A model generated the notes under the pieces. It was given only the letters and a program-made list of their open reading frames with translations. It was not told the DNA's origin and searched no databases. Made by a program: the position numbers and the translations under genes. From Erinaceus europaeus (taxonomy: Eukaryota; Chordata; Mammalia; Eulipotyphla; Erinaceidae): DNA of 64,000 nt. How positions within the stretch are numbered: position 1 is the stretch's first letter; each line of letters starts with the position of its first letter. Positions 20,640-32,449 of this stretch are shown here, piece after piece. The stretch lies in the NCBI RefSeq assembly GCF_950295315.1, contig NC_080168.1:72334553-72398552 (forward strand), read 5' to 3'.

Positions 20640-20930
20640 ATACAGGACCGGCATAAGGAACCCGGTTCGAGCCACCAGCTCCCCACCTGCAGGGGAGTTG
20701 CTTCACAGGCAGTGAAGCAGGTCTGTAGGTGTCTAACTTTCTCTCTCCCTCTCTGTCTTCCCCTCCTCTCACCATTTCTCTCTGTCCTATCCAACAATGA
20801 CAACATCAATAACATTAATAATAACCACAATGGTAAAACAACAAGAGCAACAAAAGAGGAAAAAATGGTCTCCAGGAGCAGTGGATTTGAGGCAATAACC
20901 CTAGAGGCAAAAAATAAAAAATAAACAAAT
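20640..20930 (+). mobile_element. Type A SINE, 5' truncated
   Basis: Begins inside the head (ACAGGACCGGCATAAGGAAC), otherwise typical, with a shortened 3' body. Confidence 0.85.
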
Positions 20931-20944
20931 AAATGGTGAGATAG

Positions 20945-21370
20945 GTATGTGAGCCTCTTTGCATAACCACTATGCTACCCCCGCATCTCTCTCTCTCTCT
21001 CTTTCTCTCTCCTTCTTCCTTCCTTCCTTTTTCATTATTCTTATTCTTATTCTTCTTATTATTATTTTTATCAGAGCACTGTTCAGCTCTAGCTTACAGT
21101 GGTGCAGGAGATTGAACCTGGGACTTTGGAGCCTCAAGCATGAGAGTCTGTTTGCATAACCATTACGCTATCTTCCTTCTGCCCCATATATTTCTTTTAT
21201 ATGATAGGTGAGGGAAAAATTGGGAGAAGAGAGAAAGATGCAGAGAGAGAGAGAGGGAGAGATCTGCAGCACTGATTCACCATTTGTGAAGCTTCCCCTT
21301 TTCAGGTAAGGGACTAGGGGCTTAAACCCAGATTTATGTGTGCTCAGCTGGGTGTATCACCACTTAGCCT
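20945..21370 (-). mobile_element. Type C and type B SINE pieces, minus
   Basis: 20945-21185: type C interrupted by CT- and ATT-rich repeats (TCTCTC at 20987, CTTATT at 21038). 21190-21370: type B. Confidence 0.75.
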
Positions 21371-21376
21371 TCCCTT

Positions 21377-22946
21377 TAAAAATAAATCATTTTGTGAGCC
21401 CTCACACCTGTGGACATCTAATCTTTGACAAAGGGGCTCAGACTATTAAATGGGGAAACCAGAGTCTCTTCAACAAATGGTGTTGGAAACAATGGGTTGA
21501 AACATGCAGAAGAATGAAACTGAACCACTGTATTTCACCAAATACAAAAGTAAATTCCAAGTGGACCAAGGACTTAGATGTTAGACCACAAACTATCAGA
21601 TACTTAGAAGAAAATATTAGCAGAACTCTTTTCCGCATAAATTTTAAAGACATCTTCAATGAAACAAATCCAATTACAAAGAAGACTAAGGCAAGTATAA
21701 ACCTATGGGACTACATCAAATTAAAAAGCTTCTTCACAGCAAAAGAAACCACTACCCAAACCAAGAGACCCCTCACAGAATGGGAGAAGATCTTTACATG
21801 CCATACATCAGATAAGAGTTTAATAACCAACATATATAAAGAGCTTGCCAAACTCAACAACAAGACAACAAATAACCCCATCCAAAAATGGGGGGAGGAC
21901 ATGGACAGAATATTCACCACAGAAGAGATCCAAAAGGCTGAGAAACACATGAAAAAATGCTCCAAGTCTCTGATTGTCAGAGAAATGCAAATCAAGACAA
22001 CAATGAGATATCACTTCACTCCTGTGAAAATGTCATACATCAGAAAAGGTAACAGCAGCAAATGCTGGAGAGGGTGTGGGGTCAAAGGAACCCTCCTACA
22101 CTGCTGGTGGGAATGTCAAATGGTCCAGCCTCTGTGGAGAACAGTCTGGAGAACTCTCAGAAGTCTAGACATGGACCTACCCTTTGATCCTGCAATTCCT
22201 CTCCTGGGGATATATCCTAAGGAACCCAACATATCCATCCAAAAAGATCTGTGTACACATATGTTCTTGGCAGCACAATTTGTAATAGCCAAAACCTGGA
22301 AGCAACCCAGGTGTCCAACAACAGATGAGTGGCTGAGCAAGTTGTGGTATATATACACAATGGAATACTACTCAGCTGTAAAAAATGGTGACTTCACCGT
22401 TTTCAGCCGATCTTGGATGGACCTTAAAAAAATCATGTTGAGTGAAATAAGTCAGAAACAGAAGGATGAATATGGGATGATCTCACTCTCAGGCCAAAGT
22501 TGAAAAACAAGATCAGAAAAGAAAACATAAGTAGAACCTGAAATGGAATTGGTGTATCACACCCAAGTAAAAGACTCTGGGGTGGGTGGGTGGGGAGAAT
22601 ACAGATCTAAGAAGGATTCAGAGGACCTAATGGGGGTTGTATTGTTTATATGGGAAACTAGGGAATGTTATGCATGTATAAACCATTGTACTTACTATTG
22701 AATGTAAAACATTAATTCCCCCCCCAAAAAAAAAGAAGCCAGACCTTCCACCTATTGCACCCCATAATGACCATGGGTTCATACTCCCAGAGGAATAAAG
22801 AATAGGAAAGCTATCAGAGGAGGGGATGGAATGTGGAGTTCTGGTGGCGGGAACTGTGTGGAATTGTACCCCTTATCCTATGGTCTTGTCATTGTTTCCA
22901 TTTTATAAATAAAAATTATTAAAAAAAAATAAAAATAAATCATTTT
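21377..22946 (+). mobile_element. L1 3' insertion with transduced R repeat and exact TSD
   Basis: Insertion 21394-22929 flanked by an exact 17-bp duplication at 21377-21393 and 22930-22946, starting at an L1-type TTT/AAAAA site. It holds an L1 ORF2 C-terminal end open from 21340 to 22503 (includes [41 protein letters not shown]), its 3' UTR to about 22735 with an A run, then an R repeat 3' end (22735-22928) with its own ATAAATAAAA and poly-A. The other L1 copies in the window lack this R extension. Confidence 0.85.
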
Positions 22947-22959
22947 ATCTTTTAATTCA

Positions 22960-23600
22960 GTTGGTGAGATATGGATTTTGTATGTTTGTTTGTTTTTAAG
23001 GATAAAGACAGACAGACAAAAGTATAGAGACTACAGAACCAAAGCTTCCTTCAATGTGGTGAGTACTGGTCTTGAACCTGGGTTGTACACATGGCAGAGC
23101 AAGCTATTTTGGCAGCTCATGGGTACTTTTCCTTCTTTTTTTGTTTTTTGTTTTTTTGCCTCCAGGGTTATTGCTGTACTATGAATCCATTGCTCCTGGC
23201 AGCCATCTTTTTTCCCCATTGTTGTTGTTGCTGGCTGTTGTTGTTATTGGATAGGACAGAGAGAAATTGAGAGAAGAGGAAAAGATGGGGCGGGGGGACA
23301 GACACCTACAGACCTGCTTCACCATCTGCGAAGCGACCCCTCCCTGCAGGTGGGGAGCCAGGGGCTGGAACTGTAATCCTTACAGGGGTCCTTGCTCTTC
23401 ACATTGTGAGCACTTAAGTTGGTGTGCTACCACCTCCCCTGTTTTATTTATTTATTTTTATTTATTCATTAATAAGAAAGATAGAAGGAGAGAGAAAGAA
23501 CTAGACATCACTCTGGTATATGCTGCTGGGAACTGAACTTGGGAACCTCATACTTAAGAGTTCAATGCTTTATCCACTGTGTCACTTCCCAGACCACACG
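22960..23600 (-). mobile_element. Type E, type A and type D SINEs, minus
   Basis: 22960-23125 type E (CAAAGCTTCCTTCAATGTGG). 23155-23438 type A. 23440-23600 type D (CTTTATCCACTGTGTCACTT). Confidence 0.82.
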
Positions 23601-24062
23601 GGTATGCTTTCTTATCTCTACTTGATAGGTGTCTGCAAAGCACTTTCATCCCTATTTAGGGCTTTTTCCACCATCATGCATCAGGACCACCACAAGCCCT
23701 TTCCACCTCCTCCCCTTTCCTTCCCCAGGGTCCTTTGCTTTGGTGTAATATACCAGATTTTTTTCCCTAAATTTTAAAAATTTATTTTCCCTTTTGTTTC
23801 CCTTGTTTTTTATTGTTGTTGTAGTTATTGTTGTTCTTGATGTCATCATTGTTAGATAGGACAGAGAGAAACGGAGAAAGGAGGGGAAGACAGAGAGAAG
23901 GAGAGAAAGATAAACACCTGCAGATCTGCTTCACTGACTGTGAAGCGACTCCCCTGCAGGTGGGGAGCCGGGGACTCAAACCAGGATCCTTATGCCGGTC
24001 CTTGCACTTTGTGCCATGTGCACTTAACCCGCTGCACTACTGCCCAACTCCCAATATACCAG
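23601..24062 (-). mobile_element. HAL1-type 3' UTR split by a type A SINE
   Basis: 23601-23765 is the reverse complement of the 3' UTR seen at 530-700 (CCAGGGTCCTTTGCTTTGGT). A minus type A SINE occupies about 23770-24048. ATATACCAGATTT occurs on both sides (23748 and 24053), giving a clean target duplication. Confidence 0.85.
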
Positions 24063-24435
24063 ATTTCTAAGGCCAACTACTAGCTATAGATGGAATGCTA
24101 TCTGTCTGCTGGAGTGGATCATACTTGTCAGACATTCCAGGATTACTGCCCTCATCTGGTCTCAGAGGACAGGTTGAGTCAGCCCTGTCCTTGAGCAATG
24201 AGGAGGGCTAGGCCTGCAACCAGACTTTGAACTTCAACTCTTATTATGACAAAGTGAATATAAAAAAAAATGGAGGCTAGTCTGAATTGTTTCCTGTACC
24301 ATTCGATATCTAGACTATCAGATGTACACTTCATTTAAAGAGAGTAGACAGACCTTCGTATCACCCTTAGACAAATACCAGACTCTACCACAAGGATCAC
24401 ACAAACAGCAATACCACAAAAATCTGCCTCTACTG
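24063..24435. other. Intron sequence, no recognised element
   Basis: PARP4 intron 2. No exon-like match, no known repeat of this window. Confidence 0.5.
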
Positions 24436-24439
24436 CATT

Positions 24440-24740
24440 TTTTTGGTTGTTTGTTTTGTCCCTGGGTTTTGCACTATGTGCACTTTACCTGGTGCACTAC
24501 CGCCTAGCCCCCCTACTACATGTTTTTATTCTTGTTCCCTATGAGTCATACACACAGGTGGCCTTACAGTGATGAGTCATATATACAGGTGGCCTTGCAC
24601 TACTGAGTGACTAGAGAGTGGCAGGGGGGAGGTAGCATAATAGTTATGCAAAGAGACTCTCATACCTGAGGCTCCCAAGTCACAGGTTCAATCCCTTGTA
24701 CCACTATAAGCCAGAACTGAGCAATTCTCAGGTAAAAAAA
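24440..24740. mobile_element. Type A head fragment (-) and type C SINE (+)
   Basis: 24440-24515: GTTTTGCACTATGTGCACTT then CACTACCGCCTAGCCCC. 24622-24740: type C. Confidence 0.75.
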
Positions 24741-25027
24741 AGTGGTAGAAGCAAATGCCATGCATTATTTCTCCTTCAATACATATTTGGGTGATTGGAT
24801 TTCTGTTCATGTTTTTGTGCTCTAGTAATACCTGATTTTCAGGGCATGTAGGATTATCTTCCAGTTTGTGGGAATGGGGAGGTGGTAGAGCTGGAAAGCC
24901 TTCTCTCTTATGCCTCTCACCAGCCATCTGTGACTTTGTCCTGCTGTCAACTTTTCTCTGCTTTCACTTCTCACCATGACCCATACACTTCCTGATTATT
25001 TTACAGTTCTCATGAAATCTGAAATAC

Positions 25028-25160
25028 CTGGGGATTTAATGAAGAGGAGAAATGTCCACCATTTTTCTTAATGTCAGTTTGGAGGTTTTTCTTCTGATTA
25101 CGAGATAAGTATTTGATCTTCAAACAGAAAGTACAATCTGCAAAGATTCCCATCACCATC
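25028..25160 (-). CDS. PARP4: PARP4 exon 2 with start codon (BRCT domain)
   Basis: Acceptor TATTTTCTTACAG and donor GTATTT (25022-25027). The start codon is at 25157-25159, one base into the exon; 44 codons follow, beginning MVMGIFADCTFCLKIKYLSR. From memory, human PARP4 starts MVMGIFANCIFCLKVKYLPQ. It encodes the first half of the BRCT domain (GIFADCTFCL strand, NGGHFSSSLNPQ). Vault PARP binds the major vault protein through its C-terminus, outside this window. Start chosen by homology; a second Met at codon 3 is possible but less likely. Confidence 0.96.
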
Positions 25161-25264
25161 CTGTAAGAAAATAATGTTTTGTTATAGTTGTTCAGGATTC
25201 TCTTTTCACTGAGTATGACTGACAGTGAGTATAAAACTGTTCTACGTGCAAACTCTGGTAAAGT

Positions 25265-25895
25265 TTGGCACTATTTTTTTTTTTTTTTTGCCTCTAGGGT
25301 TATTGCTGGGGCTCAATGCCTGCACCACAAATCCACTGCTCCTGGAGGCCATTCTGACCCCCCTTTTTTTGCCCTTGTTGTTTTATTGTTGTGGTGGTTA
25401 TTATTGATATTGATGTTGTGACCTCCATGAGGTGTGGCCATGAGTTAACTGGGACCAGATCACCTCTCCTCCCAAGACAACAAGTAAATGCAACAAGAGA
25501 CCCAACCGAAGTCATAACCTACAGCTGAAAGTTCTGCAGCTTCAGGTGGGTGCTTGTGTGTGGTTCCAGCGAAAAGGGGCGTGGGCATGGGTTGAAGAAC
25601 AGCAAAGTCAAATCAGTGCTCTGGGCGGTGCAGGTTCTGAGATGATGCAGGTGTGCCATTCTGGCAATTTCACTTGATATTGATGTCGTTGTTGTTGGAT
25701 AGGACAGAGAGAAATTGAGAGAGGAGGGGAAGACAGAGAGGGGGAGAGAAAGATAAGACACCTGCAGACCTGCTTCTCTGCTTGTGAAGTGACTCCCTTG
25801 CAGGCGGGGAGCCAGGAGCTGGAACTGGGATCCTTACGTTGGTCCTTGCACTTTGTACCATGAGCACTTAACCCGCTGCACTACCGCCCAACCCC
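25265..25895 (-). mobile_element. Type A SINE interrupted by a 257-bp insertion
   Basis: SINE body and middle at 25265-25416, then GA-rich segment and head at 25674-25895. Between lies an unrelated 257-bp segment flanked by an exact 13-bp repeat TTGATATTGATGT (25404-25416 and 25674-25686). Confidence 0.85.
25417..25673. mobile_element. Unknown 257-bp insertion with 13-bp target duplication
   Basis: Starts TGTGACCTCCATGAGG and ends GGCAATTTCAC. No poly-A at either end, no tRNA-like head, no SINE signature. It could be a truncated piece of an unannotated LINE, or a retroposed or filler sequence. Identity not recognised. Confidence 0.6.
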
Positions 25896-26045
25896 CAGGC
25901 ACTACTTTTATTATTTTTTAGAGACAGAGAGAAAGATCACAACACCAAAGCTTTCTTCAATGTAGTGGGGGCCAGGCTGAACCTGGGTCATACATATTGC
26001 AAAGTAGCACACTATCTGAGCAAGCTATTTTGCCATACTGGGTAT
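25896..26045 (-). mobile_element. Type E SINE
   Basis: CAAAGCTTTCTTCAATGTAG, GGCTGAACCTGGGTC, GAGCAAGCTATTTTGCC. Confidence 0.75.
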
Positions 26046-26066
26046 TACTATTTAAAACATATAGGG

Positions 26067-26760
26067 GGTCGGGCGGTGGTGCAGTGGGTTAAGTGCATGT
26101 GGCACAAAGCGCAAGGACCGGCATAAGGATCCCGGTTAGAGCCCCTGGCTCCCCACCTGCAGGGGAGTCACTTCACAGGAGGTGAAGCAGGTCTGCAGGT
26201 TTCTATCTTTCTCTCCCCCTCTCTGTCTTCCCCTCCTCTCTCCATTTCTCTCTGTCCTATCCAACAACTAACAACATCAACAACTGTAATAATAATAATA
26301 ATAACCACAATGAGGCTACAACAAGGGCAACAAAGGGGGGGAAATGGCCTCCAGGAGCGGTGGATTCATGGTGCGGGCACCGAGCCCAGCAATAACCCTG
26401 GAGGAAAAAAAACCATATAAACAATATAGGCACAATACTACCTGCTGGCTGAACAGCAGAAACCATGCTTAAAAAACAAAAACTTGGGAGTCGGACTGTA
26501 GCGCAGCGGGTTAAGCGCAGGTGGCGCAAAGCACAAGGACCGGCATAAGGATCCCAGTTCGAACCCCGGCTCCCCACCTGCAGGGGAGTCGCTTCACAGG
26601 CGGTGAAGCAGGTCTGCAGGTGTCTATCTTTCTCTCCTCCTCTCTGTCTTCCCCTCCTCTCTCCATTTCTCTCTGTCCTATCCAACAATGACAACAACAA
26701 TAATAACTACAACAATAGAACAACAAGGGCAACAAAAGGGAATAAATAAATAAAATAAAT
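26067..26760 (+). mobile_element. Two type A SINEs
   Basis: 26067-26405 is a full copy with 3' body. 26487-26760 is a copy lacking the 3' body and ending GGGAATAAATAAATAAAATA, so two 3' end variants occur. Confidence 0.9.
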
Positions 26761-26989
26761 ATTAAAAAAAAACTTTAACTGTTCAAACTCATAAATATTT
26801 GAAAAAAAATGTCTGAGCTTGAATTCACATAGCTTATTATGAAGGCAATTCAAGACTCTAACCATAACATATAGACACAAATTAGGATCTCAGAGATCAT
26901 TTCACCAAACATCTAAAACACAAAGAAAACTCTGAACAGAGCTATAGCTATGAAGGACACTTTAGATGGAGTTTAGGCTAACATAAAAT

Positions 26990-28112
26990 TCCTACTAAGC
27001 AGAAAAAAATCAATTTGAAGAGCGAATACCAGGAGCAGAAGATAAAACCACCATACTCTGAGTGGAAAGCTATTAGAGAGAAAAGATTCATAAAAAATGA
27101 AACAATTCTCTGTGAAATAGCAGAGTCCATCAGAAAAACAAATGTGAGAATTATTGGAATACCTGAGGATGGAGAGAGGTGCAAAGAAAATATTCAAATA
27201 AATCATAGGAGAAAATTTTCCACATCCAGACAGCATTTAAAATATAGACATACAGGAAGATGAAAACACGCAAGTTCCTGAATCCATCATAGTAAAACTA
27301 TTGAAAAGCAATTATAAGGAAAAAATATTGCAGGCTGCTAGGGAAAAGAATCTGACACACAAAGATAGAACCATCAGGATTTCATCAGATTTCTCATTAC
27401 AAACCCTAGAGGCAAGAAGGGAGTGGAATGACATATTCATAATATAAAAAGATAAAAATTGCCTACCACAAATACTCTATCTTACCAACTTATCCTTTAT
27501 ATATGAAGAAGAAATTGAAATCTTCCCAAACATATAGAAACTGAAGGAATTCACTACTGACAATCCTGCCTTGCAAGGTTTACTGAAAGGAGTTCTACAT
27601 AAAAAGAAACAAATGAATTCCAACTCTAAGTGCAGTGATCAATGATAGAACATAACCAGGAAATACAAACAATAGCAAAAGAAGAAAACAAAAAATAGGA
27701 AAAGGGAGAGCAAAATGAACAAAAAGATGTGACCAATGCTGGCATACCAAGGCCAACTATCAAAGATCTAGATACCAGATCAGAAACTCTAAAATCCCAA
27801 TCTTTGCCTCACTTTGGATAGAACCTGAAGAAGAACTTTTGGGTGGTATGAGTCAGGAAGAGAGGGATAAATCCTGGATGACCTCACATGTAGGTGCAAA
27901 CAGGGTCAAAAAAGATGAACATTGGGTTAATTTGGTCTGGAGTGGTGTACTGTATCAAAGCAAGGGACTCTGAGGTAGGATCAGAAGAGGTGGGCTTGGG
28001 AAGGTTTGTGGTCCTAGGTGGGAAGTGAAAGTATTTTGCAGACAGCTGTCATATGGAGCTGGGAAATTGTGCATATGTGTAGACAACTTCCCCAGATAAA
28101 TGAAAAAAAAAA
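26990..28112 (+). mobile_element. HAL1-like element (L1 ORF1 without ORF2)
   Basis: An ORF1-like stretch (TNVRIIGIPEDGER at about 27145; then, with frameshifts, KILQAAREKNLTHKDRTIRI and LEARREWNDIF, KLKEF, NPALQGLLKGVL) is followed from about 27660 by a 3' UTR and poly-A at 28100, with no ORF2. ORF1 of L1 is an RNA-binding chaperone; such half-L1 elements are known in mammals. Several stops and frameshifts: not functional. Confidence 0.75.
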
Positions 28113-28249
28113 AAAGAAAAGAAATAAATAAAGCATAGTCATAGAAAAAAAAACCAACCTCTAATGGACCCCCTTTCTCCACCATCAATGGTCACTTCCA
28201 TCAGGCATATCATCATAAGCGTTCTTGTGAGCCACAGCGGCAAAGGTAG

Positions 28250-28325
28250 GGAATGCCTCAGGACTAGGGTCCTTGGGCTTTGTGCCATCTGCGCTTAACC
28301 TGCTGCACTACCGCCCATAAATAAA
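28250..28325 (-). mobile_element. Type A SINE head fragment
   Basis: GGGCTTTGTGCCATCTGCGC then TTAACCTGCTGCACTACCGC. Confidence 0.75.
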
Positions 28326-28426
28326 TAAAACCTTTAAAAAAAGAAATTCAGTGGGGGCATTGATAGGCATTGAACCTGTCTTTTTTTTAAGGTCTCTACT
28401 CTTTTTTTTAAAAAAAAGTCTTTATT

Positions 28427-28915
28427 GGGAGTTGGGCAGTAGCGCAGCAGGTTGAGTGCACCTGACGCAAAGCGCAGGGACCGGCATAAGGATCCTGGTT
28501 GGAGCCCCCAGTTTCCCACCTGCAGGGGAGTTACTTCACAGGCGGTGAAGCAGATCTGCAGGTGTCTATTTTTCTCTCCCCCTCTCTGTCTTCTCCTCCT
28601 CTTTCCATTTCTCTCTGTCCTAACAACGATGACATTAACAGCAACAATAATGACTACAACAACAATAACAAAAAAGGGCAACAAAAGGGATAAATCAATC
28701 AATCTTTATTTTATTTATTTTTGGATAGAGACAGATAGAAATTAAGAGGGATGGGGGAGATTGAGAGGGAAAGAGACAGAGAGACAGCTATAGCCCTGCT
28801 TCAGTACTTGCAAAGCTATCCCCCCCGCAGGTGGGAACCAGGGGCTTGAACTCGAGTCCTTGTGCATTGTAATGTGTGTGCTTAACCAGGTGCACCACTG
28901 CCTGGTCCCAACCTT
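28427..28915. mobile_element. Type A SINE (+) and type B SINE (-)
   Basis: 28427-28700 plus type A whose tail meets the T-rich start of a minus type B SINE (28700-28915). Confidence 0.85.
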
Positions 28916-28949
28916 GAATCTGTATATTACTCAGTGGGTAGGATGACCA

Positions 28950-29150
28950 TTTTAAAATGTTAATTCTTCAAAGCTCAATGACCTGTGCAAGGATCCAAGT
29001 TCCAGCCCCTTGCTCCCCACCTGCACGGGGGATGCCTCACAAGCATCAGGTTTGCTGGTGTCTTTCTTTCTCTCTCTCTCTCTCTCTACTTCACTCTCCT
29101 CTCAATTTTGGCACCGAGTCCTAGTGATAACCCTTGAGGGAAAAAAAATT
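28950..29150 (+). mobile_element. Type A/B SINE, truncated head
   Basis: AAGGATCCAAGTTCCAGCCC to CTAGTGATAACCCTTGAGG. Confidence 0.75.
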
Positions 29151-29189
29151 CTTCTATTCTGTGAATACTGAATATCCATTTCTTGAATT

Positions 29190-29330
29190 TCTTTTTAAAA
29201 AATGTTTATTATTTACTTATTTATTTAGTACTAGAGCACTGCTTAGTTCTGGCTTATAGTGATGCTGAGGATTGAACCTGGTGTTTCCGTCTTTTTGCAT
29301 AGCCACTTAAGCTATCTCCCCAGTCCACCC
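29190..29330 (-). mobile_element. Type C SINE
   Basis: AGAGCACTGCTTAGTTCTGG, GGATTGAACCTGGTG, AGCTATCTCCCCAGTCC. Confidence 0.8.
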
Positions 29331-31390
29331 TATGGATTTTCTTTATAAGAATAGAACAAATGCTATAGAAGTTTATCTGGAAACAGAAAAGATCCAGAGC
29401 TGCCAAAGCAATCCTGAGAAAAAAAGAAAAAGAATATGTATGGTGGTATCACGCTTTTGGACTTCAGAGTATACTGCAGATCTAGAATAATTGAAACTGT
29501 GGGTCACTGGGACAAAAAAAGATGCATAAATTAGTGGAATAGAATAGAGAGGCCAGAAATAAGCCCTCACATTATGGACATTTAAGACAAGGGAGCAGCT
29601 TGAAAGGTAGGACAGTGGGTAAGTATTGGACTCTCAAGTAAGAGGTTCAAAGTTCAATCTCTGGCACTGCATGTGTCAGGAGTGACGCTCTGATTCTCTA
29701 ATGCTCTCATTAGTTAACAGATAAAATCTTTTTTAAAATTATGACATGGAGGGAGTTGGGCGGTAGCAGTGGGTTAAGCGCATGTGGCGCAAAATGCAAG
29801 GACCAGGGTAAGCATTCCCGTTCAAGTCCCTGGCTCCTCACCTGCTAGGGAGTCACTTCACAGGCGGTGAAGCAGGTCTGCAAGTGTCTATCTTTCTCTC
29901 TTCCTCTCTGTCTTCCCCTCCTCTCTCCATTTCTCTCGGTCCTATCCAACAACATCAATAACAATAACAATAATAACTACAACAATAAAAAAAAGTATGA
30001 CATGGGAAGGGGCAAAACCTTAGGTATAGGAAGGAGAGATTTTTAAACAAATGGTATTGGGGTGGCTGGGTGATCATGCACCTGGTTGAGCACACATATT
30101 ACAATGCTCAAGGACCTGGGTTCAAGCCCCCAGCCCCTACCTGCAAGGGGAAAGCTTTGCGAGTGATGAAGCAGTACTGCAAGTGTCTGTCTGTCTCTCT
30201 CCCTTTCTATAAACCCCATTCCCTCTAGTTTTCTGACTGTATCTATCCAATAAATAAATAAGAATAATAAAAAATTTTAAAAATGGTATTGGAGACACTG
30301 GATGGTGTGATGCAGAACAGTGAAATAGGATCACTACATCTCAACATGCACAAAAGTAATCTCATGGATCTAAAACCTAGATGTTAGGCCAGAAACCACA
30401 AAATGCACAGAAGAAAACATTGGCAGAACACTTCACGCTCTTTGCTCTTCAGAGACTTGAGTCCAACAACAAAGAAAACAAAAATAAAACACTGGGATTA
30501 CATTAAATTGAAAAGCTTCTATGCAGCCAAAAGAACTATCATCAAAACAAAGAGACACCATATGGAGTGGAAGAAAGCTTTTTAAAATTTCATTGCCTAG
30601 GAAGCCGGGTGGTAGCACAGCGGGTAAAGTGCAAGTGGCACAAAGCGCAAGGACTGGCGTAAGGATCCTGATTTGAGCCCCCAGCTCCCCATCTGCAGGA
30701 GAGTCACTTCACAGGTGGTGAAGCAGGTCTGCAGGTGTCTTTCTCTCCCCATCTCTGTCTTCCCCATCACTCTCCATTTCTCTCTGTCCTATCCAACAAC
30801 AACAACAACATCAACAACAACAATAACTACAACAATAAAACAAGGGCAACAAAAGGGAAAATAAATAAATACTAAAAAAATTCATTTCATTTTTTTTTTT
30901 TTCAGTTAAAGACAGAGAGGTCACAGCATTACAGCTTCCTTCCATGTAATGGGGCTGGACTTGAACCTGGTATGGGAAATCTTTACTTCCTCATATCAGA
31001 CAAAGTACTAGTATATAAAAAACACACAAAACTCAGTAACAAAACTGAAACAGTCCCATAAAAAATGGGGAGAGGACATGAACAGGTCTTCAGGTGTCTA
31101 TATTTCTCCCCCTCTCTATCTTCCCTTCCTCTCTCAATTTCTCTGTCCTCTCCTAAAAATAAGAAAAAAAAAATAAAAATGGCCTCCAGGAGCAGTGGAT
31201 TTATGAATAGTGCCAACACTGAGCCCTGTCAATAAACCCTGGAGGGGGAAAAAAAAGAAAAGAAAAAAAAAGAGATCCAGATGGCCAAAACATATGAAAA
31301 AATGCTCAGTTACAGGTTATCAGAGAAATGCAAATCAAGACAATGAGATATCACCTCACACCTATGAGAATATCATATATTAGAAAATCC
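29331..31390 (+). mobile_element. Old L1 ORF2 remnant broken up by SINEs
   Basis: L1 pieces at 29331-29600, 30000-30060, 30285-30600, 30970-31085 and 31260-31390 (GATTACATTAAATTGAAAAG, CAGAGAAATGCAAATCAAGA) lie in ORF2 order with many stops. Inserted SINEs: type D 29600-29735, type A 29755-29995, type B 30060-30283, type A 30600-30880, type E (-) 30890-30970, type A 3' part 31086-31258. Confidence 0.8.
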
Positions 31391-31394
31391 ATGG

Positions 31395-31845
31395 GCTGGA
31401 GGTCAGGCGGTAGTGCAGCGGGTTAAGCACAGGTGGCGCAAAGAGCAAGGACCGGTGTAAGGATCCCTGTTTGAACCCCCAGCTCCCCTCCTGCAGGGGG
31501 GTTGCTTCACAAGCACTGAAGCAGGTCTTCAGGTGTCTTTCTTTCTCTCCCCCTCTCTATTTTCCCCTTTTCTCTCCACTTATTTCTGTCCTATCCAACA
31601 ACAGCAATGACAACAATAATAATAATAACAACAACAAGGGCAACAAAATGCGTAAAATGGCCTCCAGGAGCAGTGGATTCACCGAGCCCCAGCAATAACC
31701 CTGGAGGCAGAAAAGACATGGGCTGGGGACATAGCATAATGGCTATGCAAAAAGACTTTCAAGTCTGAGGTATCTAAAAGTCCCAGGTTCAATACCCAGC
31801 GCCACCATAAACCAATACAGAACTGCTCCCCCCACCCTCCCCCAA
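31395..31845 (+). mobile_element. Type A SINE then type C SINE
   Basis: 31395-31712 type A with 3' body; 31718-31845 type C ending CACCACCATAAACCAATACAG. Confidence 0.85.
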
Positions 31846-31969
31846 GAAAGACAAGACTGAGAAGACCAGCTTACTGCTCAGTCCTAGCAGTTTTATTTAC
31901 CAGGAATTGAATCTCTTGCCTGAAAATTTCTCCCTGTGTGCTACCACAATAATTTCTTATATATTTATA

Positions 31970-32393
31970 ATTTACAAAACTCGAGAAACACATGAAAAAA
32001 ATGCTCCAAGTCTTTGATTGTCAGAGAAATGCAAATAAAGACAACAATGAGATATCACTTCACTCCTGTGAGAATGTCATACATCAGAAAAGGCAGTGCC
32101 AGCAGCAAGTGCTGGAGAGGGTGTGGGGGTCAAAGGAACCCTCCTACACTGCTGGCGGGAATGTAAATTGGTCCAACCTCTGTGGAGAACAGTCTGGAGA
32201 ACTCTGAAGGCTAGACATGGACCTACCCTATGATCCTGCAATTCCTCTCCTGGGGATATATCCTAAGGAACCCAACACATCCATCCAAAAAGATCTGTGT
32301 ACACATATGTTCTTGGCAACACAATTTGTAATAGCCAAAACCTGGAAGCAACCCAGGTGTCCAACGACAGATGAGTGGCTGAGCAAGTTGTGG

Positions 32394-32449
<56 letters not shown>

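Noticed and set aside
25519..25761. Possible exon in the 257-bp insertion
   Set aside because: No PARP4 similarity, splits a SINE, flanked by a target duplication.
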